In this document: in pieces, positions 57,221 to 64,000 of the stretch
Layout: every line of letters starts with the position of its first letter
Position numbering within the stretch: position 1 is the first letter of the stretch
Program-made: the position numbers and the translations under genes
Assembly (NCBI GenBank): GCA_031472005.1
Contig: PZJY01000013.1
Coordinates: 1,674,001 to 1,738,000, forward strand
Source: Tetracladium setigerum
Taxonomy: Eukaryota > Ascomycota > Leotiomycetes > Helotiales
Direction: 5' to 3'
DNA: 64,000 nucleotides
Notes under the pieces: generated by a model
What the model saw: the letters and a program-made list of their open reading frames with translations, nothing else
Told to the model about the DNA's origin: nothing
Database searches by the model: none

Positions 57221-58748
57221 TCTCATTACCACGTGGCGTGGTAAGGTTGGCACGGCCGCGTTCACATACAAACAATCCTGGCAAATACCCTACCACGCTA
57301 CGAATTAATCAAGTGAGGGAGAGTAGATACTAGCAAAGATGGTTACCTAATGGAGATTGATTCATATGAAGCTCCTTAGAACTTGTCAAGGATATCCGAA
57401 GGTGCAGCGGCCAAGATTTACCCCTAGTCAAAAGGAAGGTATTCTCAGATTTAACTCGATGAGATAAAATCACGTTAACGCCTCGAACACGCGTTTGTAT
57501 TGGAATTTATATGTGAGGCTACTTGCATTCATCATGGGCGGAGATTAGCGAGAACACAGGAACAATAGAAAACCACCCCTTGGAAATAATTTTGAAACGC
57601 TTTAGAGACCCTAAAAAGCCTATAGATCTCGATAAATTATTGAATGTATGATGGCTCTACATAATAGAAAAGTTTCAGCTGAAATCGATATTGTACGGCT
57701 GTGTGGTACCGACTTTAGAAACATGGTATATTTCATATGATTTTGTTCCTTTAGGTTAAGCTCTGGCCCCTGCTTTTGACCATGGGTAAACACTTAACCG
57801 CTGTACCTTCGTAATGCGCCAAGATTCACGCTCCTAGAACAGCTATTGACAGCGCCAAGTCCAGGAGATTGAATTAAGTGCTCGAAAGCTTGGATGTTCA
57901 GTGACGGTTGAAGATTCAAGATATGTTGTGAGTTGTCATTCGAGCAGCGCCACACTGCTGTATAAGGCTTAGCGTAGCATTTCTTTCACCTGGGAATGCC
58001 CACTCCTCCTCTACGTAGCCAGTTCCCATTCATAACAGTAATAAAGCAACACTATCACACCACCAATGCAGCTTCCACTGACCAGGCTGAATCATAGTAT
58101 TCAACAAGTTAGAAGCGTTACAAAGGCCAGTTCGACACTTCCCGGCTGATATGTCTCCATTCTTGTACTGGCTCAAACTGCTATCAGATCGCTTGGCAAG
58201 ACTCCACTGTCCTATTTGGGAGCTTCACATTCAAAATTCCCAAGATCTTTCTTCTCCACACATGCACCCTACGAATTACAATTCGCCGTCTCTGAACTAA
58301 TTCGAATCAAGGTCGTAATCAAAATCAAGGTTTCGATCAAAGAAAGCATTATGCGCAACCCAAAATATTGACCAACCAACTACAATCTTCTCCCAAGAAC
58401 TCATGATACAGCTTTGTAGTAGCATGTCTGTTGCCAAGCAGGCTGCCACAGGGTCCAAAAGTTTAGGAGCAATCGTAACCTTGGCAGAAGCTTGCAGAGG
58501 AGCACGGGTGATAGTTACTCAATTGGAGAGGCTAGGAAAATTAAGCGATGGCTACTAGGGGAGTAAGCAAGATTGTGTAATCGATGCTTCTCGGGACGAT
58601 CCGATCTGGGGTATTCTACTGGTTATTTTCGGGCTACTTGCGATCTCGTGGGATGTTATTGATGGAATAAATGACATGGGTTTTTCCATGAGATTAAGCT
58701 ACCAAATAGCTGCCTGGCCATAGTATACAATTCCACCCCTGCCTACAC

Positions 58749-58814
58749 GCTCCCTACTTACAGTCTCGGATTTGCTCCTACCTACAGTCTCGGAGTCGCT
58801 CCTACTTACAGGAT
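58749..58814. repeat. Tandem repeat, unit ~25 bp, about 2.6 copies
   Basis: The units start at 58749, 58774 and 58798. Each begins GCTCC(C)TAC(T/C)TACAG and the first two continue TCTCGGA. Confidence 0.75.
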
Positions 58815-60739
58815 GGATAGCTTCTGAATTGAAGCGGAGAATTGAAAAACAAATTGGATGCAGAGCTGTTTAGCTTGTCCTGCGCCAGAAAATGAAGGAG
58901 CCCTAATCGAACGAGCGGTGGGAAATTGACAGCACTACTACCAAGAAGCCGGGACCGGCAGTCGGGTTCGGCTTGTAGAACCGACGACTTTTGACTGTAC
59001 CTGGGGAAGGTCCGTAAGGTGGCAGTCTGTTTACATATTCATATTTCAGAATTTCAATTGTTGGCGGTGAGGTAATTGTTGACCTTTTAACTTCTTTGAA
59101 AATCACCAAAAACTCAACCTCCTGCGCTACTAAATAAGATTAAGAACCATGAAGCGAAAACCACATCTCGATTTCGCGACAAGGAAAAAGGGATGAGTGG
59201 GTGGCTAGGGAAAGGAAAGATGTTCTACAAAGAGCAGTTACCAAGAGATACCCTTGAAAGCCCAGACTCTTGGCATGCTTTTCCATCGAGTTCATGCGGC
59301 AGTGACGCATGGAGAATCCGAATAACGGCGAAGACAATATGACTACAAAATGGGAGATATCAGGCGTTCATACACCCCCTGCTTACTGGGATTTAGAGAT
59401 TAAGGAGGTCCACAGAAGTTAAACCGTCGCTTAGAATATACTCGAGTCAACATCAGCAGACAATCTATAATAGTGGGGTAATCTCCTGTACCCTCCTTCG
59501 CGTCTTGGAAATCTGGGATATCGCTCAATCTAGATCGCTTTCTTCTGCTTTTGAAATGTTCCACTACCGTTATCAAGAGTGGTAGAACGGGCTGTGTGCA
59601 GTTAGATGTGCCCAGAGTTCGGCACAGCTGCAGAGAATGTCTACGTGATTACGATATCAATCTGCAAAATAACCAGCCGGCTCCGATTCCCCGAACTCGC
59701 AAGCGATGAGAGTTTGGTGGGAATTGTTGTTGAAGATCTAGACCACGGATAATGGCAAAAAGCTAACCATGACAGGAGCTACAATCGACCACATCTTGGC
59801 ATCACAATGAGCTTCGACCTCTTTTGTTCTATGATCCAGGGGTCGCCGAATGTTAGAGCACATAATGCAGAATCTAGATCCCTGATACAATTGTGATCAG
59901 GGTGGTGCACATGTCTGAAAACACGGGAAGACAAAGAAAATTCTCAAATATCTTCTTTGTTTGTGGTGAAAATTGCCGGAAAGAATGGAATGGAATGGGA
60001 TAGGCAATTAGGCAAGGTTGTCAAAGTTCTGAGCTTGTGTGTCCAAGGCTCAGGAATAAGCGGTTTTGGAATTCTGACAACGGAGCCTGTGAAATAATCC
60101 GATGTATTTTCTAATTATATTTTCAAGGTTCGACTCTCATGATAACGCTCCCGATACTCCTTCCCTCCCTCTTGACAATGGCTCCTATTATACTGTGTAC
60201 AAAACCACCTAGCCTGCTTTTAGATTTCACCCCTATCTGGATTCATAGACTCAAATTCACTACGTTTGAACACACGATCCCCAAACCTATGTTCCATTCG
60301 GGATATACAGCTCATTCTTCATTCCCCCATTCCCATTTTATGCAAATACGCAGGCAGTGCTGTTGCGCCTTGATTCATATGCGAAGTCCTCTAACATAGA
60401 TCTCTTACAAATTACGTAGCTATTCACCTGCACAGTTGTCAAGATCCAATGCTCAAGAGCTTGCACTGCCCCTTGTCTAAATCGATGTTCCCTCGGTTTA
60501 TCGCAGTAGGTGGTCAAATTCATCCATATTACCCATACCAGTGTTGTAAAAGTAGAGGCTGTCTGGGAGAAAAATTTCTGCCCGGGAATTCCCTCAATTG
60601 GAAGTTGTTTCTGCTCCTCCTTTTTTCTGCCCTCTCTACTCTTCTGTCACAATTAAGAGCTCCGAAGAAATAATTGGATTGATTCCAGGCTTTGGAAAGA
60701 AAACCAAAGTAACAGCGCCTCTTACTTCCTTGTTCTCGT

Positions 60740-61190
60740 GAGTGTATCAGTCTTCATCTTCCTCCCTCATTCTCGCAGACCTTTCCGTCTTGATTAAAAA
60801 TTCCGTCCCCAAACATGGGAAAGGTTATCTCCCTGCGATGGCCTATTGTAAAATCCATAGATAATGAGAAGTATGCTTTTATTGTTTCTCTCGTGAATTT
60901 TAAGTAAATTAACCTTTGAAATTGCTAGATAAGACAATATCTATATTAACGGGATCAACGGTTCCAAAGAATGATATGCCGAGAAAAATATGCTCGAGTG
61001 TGTAGCCTGTTTGACGAAAACGAAAAAGGTATATTTCCATTCGCCACGATTCTTTATTTGCTCTAAAGATTTGTTCCAAGCGGTCTAAACCAAAAGGTCG
61101 CTGGTTCTTGGAGCCGTAGTGGCAGACATTCATGTTGAAGTCCAAGGTTTTTATCAGACGATAACTAACAATTAGCAGATTCTCCAAGAG
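60740..61190 (-). pseudogene. Cytochrome P450 relic (N-terminal fragment, CYP52-like group)
   Basis: The minus strand carries PFGLDRLEQIFRANKES, then FRQTGYTLEHIFLG and VDPVNIDIVLSSNFK, the N-terminal signature of fungal fatty-acid/alkane-type P450s. After a probable former intron with no usable AG, a second piece at about 60840-60770 reads REITFPMFGDGIFNQDGKV, the next conserved block. I-helix, ExxR and heme-binding Cys blocks were not found downstream, so no enzyme can be made. The family identity rests on my recognition of these two blocks. Confidence 0.72.
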
Positions 61191-62249
61191 AAAAAGATAT
61201 GTAAAGTAAACTGAATGCTCACTTAATAGATTTTCTATTTATTATATATAACATGAAGAACAATTGGGATTACTAATAAAAGTGTAGAAGTAAAGAGTTT
61301 CATTTTCGACTAGTAAGAAAGGATAAATCTAGAGCAACAAAGAATAGAAGTTCGAAATGCTAGCGCGATCGCACGATCTTTTGAGTCTGGGCTTGGTTTG
61401 TTTTATTATTTCCGGAATTTTATTAAACTGACCCGTTATGTTAAATAGACAAAGGCCGGAACTGGCACAAAGCTTCAGAAGGTTCGCCTTGATTCTAACG
61501 TCCCCTATTAGCCTCCTATTCACGGAAGGCTTTGGTTTTGGTGCTTTAAATTAGCCCCTTAAGCAGAGGCGACAAGTACAGTACCTTTTTTCGCATTGTT
61601 GCTATTTCGCCGCTCATTTATTACTTGGAGCAGCTTTTCATCAGCTCTACCTTGTCGACTCGGCGCTAGTGATTTTATATATGTTCGGAAGCCTCGTGAA
61701 CTCGGTCACTCCTCTGCTTAAAGACCGTCGACCGCAAATTCCTGAAAGAGATTCAAAATCACGGCTCTCTGATTCTCTAGTTTATCTTAATAGAACCAAA
61801 TTGTTTATTTCCTATTGATACTCCATGAGTGTTTGTGACCCTCATTTGGAACTGTGTGAGTGCTATAAGAATGGCGCCACAGTAGTGGCAGCACCTATTC
61901 TGCCAATTACGATATCCGTTTTCTAATGGTGGAGATGTCGAGCTTACTTCCAGAGGTAGGAATGAGCTCTAACGTCTATCCTTGCGTCCCGAGACGCACC
62001 CTGCTACGAGACAAACTATAGGTACTTCCAATCTAAGCGGCTGTAAATTTAGGAATGAAAGGATTATATCTATTCTTTTTATTCTAGTTGTGTTGTATGT
62101 TTCTCTTAAATATTCCTAAGCTATATTAATTCCGAAAATTATAATCGCGTCGTCGCCGCCTACCTCCGATTATAGCAAAAAAAGTGGTCCTGTGCGCAGC
62201 CAACAAACTTCTGACTTTGCACTTCCGGCTTTCACTTCTGAGCACTTAC
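61191..62249. other. AT-rich intergenic tract
   Basis: AT-rich at 61190-61330 and 62050-62130. It contains repeat copy B at 61877-61956. A 64-codon minus frame at 61329-61523 has no recognised family. Confidence 0.45.
61877..61956. repeat. Dispersed repeat, copy B
   Basis: Matches copy A at 54276-54354. It lies 3' of the right-edge HET gene, as copy A lies 3' of the SesA relic. Confidence 0.75.
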
Positions 62250-64000
62250 TTATAGTAAATCAACTTTCTGGCCATGTAGCCTACCAAATCTCATCAACTC
62301 TACCGCCTCACCATTCATCATGCCGTGTACATATGCTTCGCCTACAAGCTTGAACCCGTGTTCGCATTCCCGCAAAACAGCTGGAGTTGAAGCTCCAAGG
62401 ACTATACATAACATATCATCAGGTCGAGCGCGCGGAGATGCAATGCCCATATACCCAAAAGGGTTCACAAAAAAGGACCATTGACCCCCAGTACTGTATC
62501 GGCCGCTGTGCTCCTTCCAGATGCCCGCTCGTAGGCGGCCAGTGTCTCTTGGGTTGATCCCCGTAAATGATCAGCTTCAGGATTGAAGGGGACTGGAGGG
62601 TCAAAAAGAGCTAGTATTGCCCCCATTGCGTGGTCAATACTTCCTCCAGCAATGTATTCTTGCTGTGGCGGCTTGAAATCATCGCCAGACATGGTGTATC
62701 CTGCTTTCGATGCCCATGAAAATGCTTTCTCCCTCTCGTCGCCATCATCAGCAGATCCAAACGATTCCTCTCTGGACAAACGGCCGAGACAGAGAATCTC
62801 GATTCAGAGAACTCGGCCAAGCCCTTTTGGGCCAGCTTCGGGAAATGCTACGTGGGCAGCATTCGAGTAGAATGACGACGCCAGAAACTTCCTCTTCAGA
62901 TCTTGCCGCCACAAGGGAGTTTCATACTGTTCGACGGACCAGTCTGGTACCCAAGTGGGTAGATCGCCATTCCGCGTACTCTCATTCGCTTCAAAAATAA
63001 TATCGAGGCAGTTTTCTTTGAGGATGATTCGGGCAGCCGCATCCAAGTATGTATCGACTACAGTATGCTCCCGCAAATAGCTGGGCGTGATCCCATACGC
63101 GGGATCGGCAAGTCCAACAAAGGCATACACTCTGTCCCGACTATCGGTAGTTTTGCATGACCTGGCACGCAGCAACAGGGATTTCATATCATGATGTGGA
63201 TTTTCCAAATGTTCGAGTCGGCTGAGCATAAGGAACTTGATCGATTCGGTGTCACGAACTTCCCTAATTGCGCTTGTGACAGTTGAATCTAGATCTGCCG
63301 AGCCCGTTGTTTCCAAGAACCTGGCGAAACTGTTCACAATCATACGTGAGTGCGCTTGAAGGAAGATGTCGACAGCTAAGAAGAGTTTGTTAGCTTTCAT
63401 ATGCGAGTCCCCGTAAACGATGGTGGCGTTTGTCGAAACCAGTACTTCTTGAACTATCCAGCCTCGCCGCCAAAAGGGAGCAGACAGTAACTTGCAGATC
63501 CCCATCCAGTCGTCGTGAATGTGAGGGTCGGTAGACAGTTGCGCAGAGATTGTTTCGGCGACTTGATTGCGACACTTGCACCAATCATCATCCGTTAGAT
63601 TGTTCTTCAGCTTCTCGGTGTCATCGATCATACGCTGAAGGAACCTCATTGCTCGTCCCTCCGTTTGGTCTTCCCCGAGATAGATGATTGTCTCATGTGC
63701 ATTCTCATAAATCTGGCGCATATGCTCCACCTGATATGCTCTTTCCGTTGGATTGCTTTGGTCGATGCAGATTTGGTCTGCCCACACTGCAAATTGTTCT
63801 GATTGATACTCTTTAGGCAATAAGTGGTCGCGGACCTGTTTTAGAGCTGCAGCTAGCGTGCGGAAGGCATTGAACTCTTTGCCATCCACATATATTTGCT
63901 CCGTCTTGGTGTGCTCGCCGGCGGCGTAGGAGATTGCATAGTAATTTCGCTCTACGTCCAACAAGGAGGCTTGATTCATCTCAAGCTCAAGTTTGCTATC
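62250..64000 (-). CDS. HET-domain protein, 5'-truncated by window edge, interrupted
   Basis: A heterokaryon-incompatibility-type protein. The frame is open to position 64000, so the true start is outside. Early marks are YYAISYAAGE, EQFAVWADQICIDQ and APFWRRGWIVQEVLVS, the HET-domain core. DSRDRVYAFVGLADPAYGI and LPTWVPDWS follow. The C-terminal block GYMGIASPRARPDDMLCIVL and FKLVGEAYVHGMMNGE is typical of this subtype. Two breaks occur: an in-frame TGA at 62804-62806, where CGA to TGA would be enough, and a one-base loss in the A-run at + 62469-62474 that separates NGPF from VNPFGYMGI. The second fits the window-wide homopolymer losses; the first is a substitution, so the gene may be truly inactive. 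Confidence 0.8.

Larger units (their letters stand above)
56290..60739. other. Gene-poor region of about 4.4 kb
   Basis: No gene with recognisable domain, consistent codon pattern or intron signals. It contains an inverted repeat (56989-57220) and a small tandem repeat (58749-58814). The 97-codon minus frame at 56794-57087 is not supported and overlaps one arm of the inverted repeat. Confidence 0.55.

Noticed and set aside
1..64000. CRISPR arrays, tRNA or rRNA genes, bacterial-type operons
   Set aside because: Looked for and not seen; repeats found are few, diverged and not spacer-separated.

Overview
The window is nuclear DNA of a filamentous ascomycete (Pezizomycotina). Most protein genes are split by short GT..AG introns of about 45-130 nt, with CTAAC/CTGAC-like branch sites close to the acceptor. 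The gene families are typical of these fungi: HET-domain proteins, a SesA-type NLR remnant, a Clr5-domain protein, DUF7730 proteins, an RTA1-like exporter, a Pth11/rhodopsin-like 7TM protein and a Zn2Cys6 factor. A Leotiomycete is my guess from overall flavour only; nothing in the sequence proves it.

Layout. At 0-8 kb: the end of an allantoate-permease-like MFS transporter, a HET-domain gene, a cyclin-L-like gene (-) and a DHA1-type MFS transporter. At 8-19 kb: an Acinus-like SAP/RRM/RGG protein (-), a rhodopsin-like 7TM protein, the electron transfer flavoprotein beta subunit, and the arginine-specific carbamoyl-phosphate synthase small subunit CPA1. CPA1 is preceded by its arginine attenuator peptide (AAP) uORF, here split by two introns. 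At 20-30 kb: a long nicotinamide riboside kinase, two DUF7730 paralogues in tandem (-), and a secreted expansin-like protein. At 30-41 kb: a secreted BBE-type FAD oxidase (-), a Clr5-domain protein (-), a small orphan ORF and a multi-pass membrane protein. At 41-54 kb: the ~2000-residue Ski2-like helicase SLH1/ASCC3, an RTA1-like exporter (-), a diverged tandem duplication, a small ORF, a Zn2Cys6 factor and a J-domain protein. At 54-64 kb: a gene-poor, partly AT-rich tract with a SesA-type pseudogene, a small secreted protein (-), inverted, tandem and dispersed repeats, a cytochrome P450 relic and a HET-domain gene (-) running off the right edge.

The genes are mostly independent housekeeping and accessory loci; no biosynthetic cluster or operon-like unit is visible. 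The clearest regulatory unit is AAP-CPA1, in which arginine is expected to stall ribosomes on the uORF and lower CPA1 synthesis. Allorecognition-type genes (two HET genes and one SesA remnant) lie towards the two ends of the window.

A quality warning applies to the whole window. At least eight places in six genes need exactly one extra base, usually in a short homopolymer, to restore a conserved reading frame. All eight are losses. This looks like uncorrected homopolymer error in the assembly more than eight independent mutations, so single frameshifts here should not be read as pseudogenes without checking reads. No tRNA, rRNA, CRISPR array or intact transposon was recognised.
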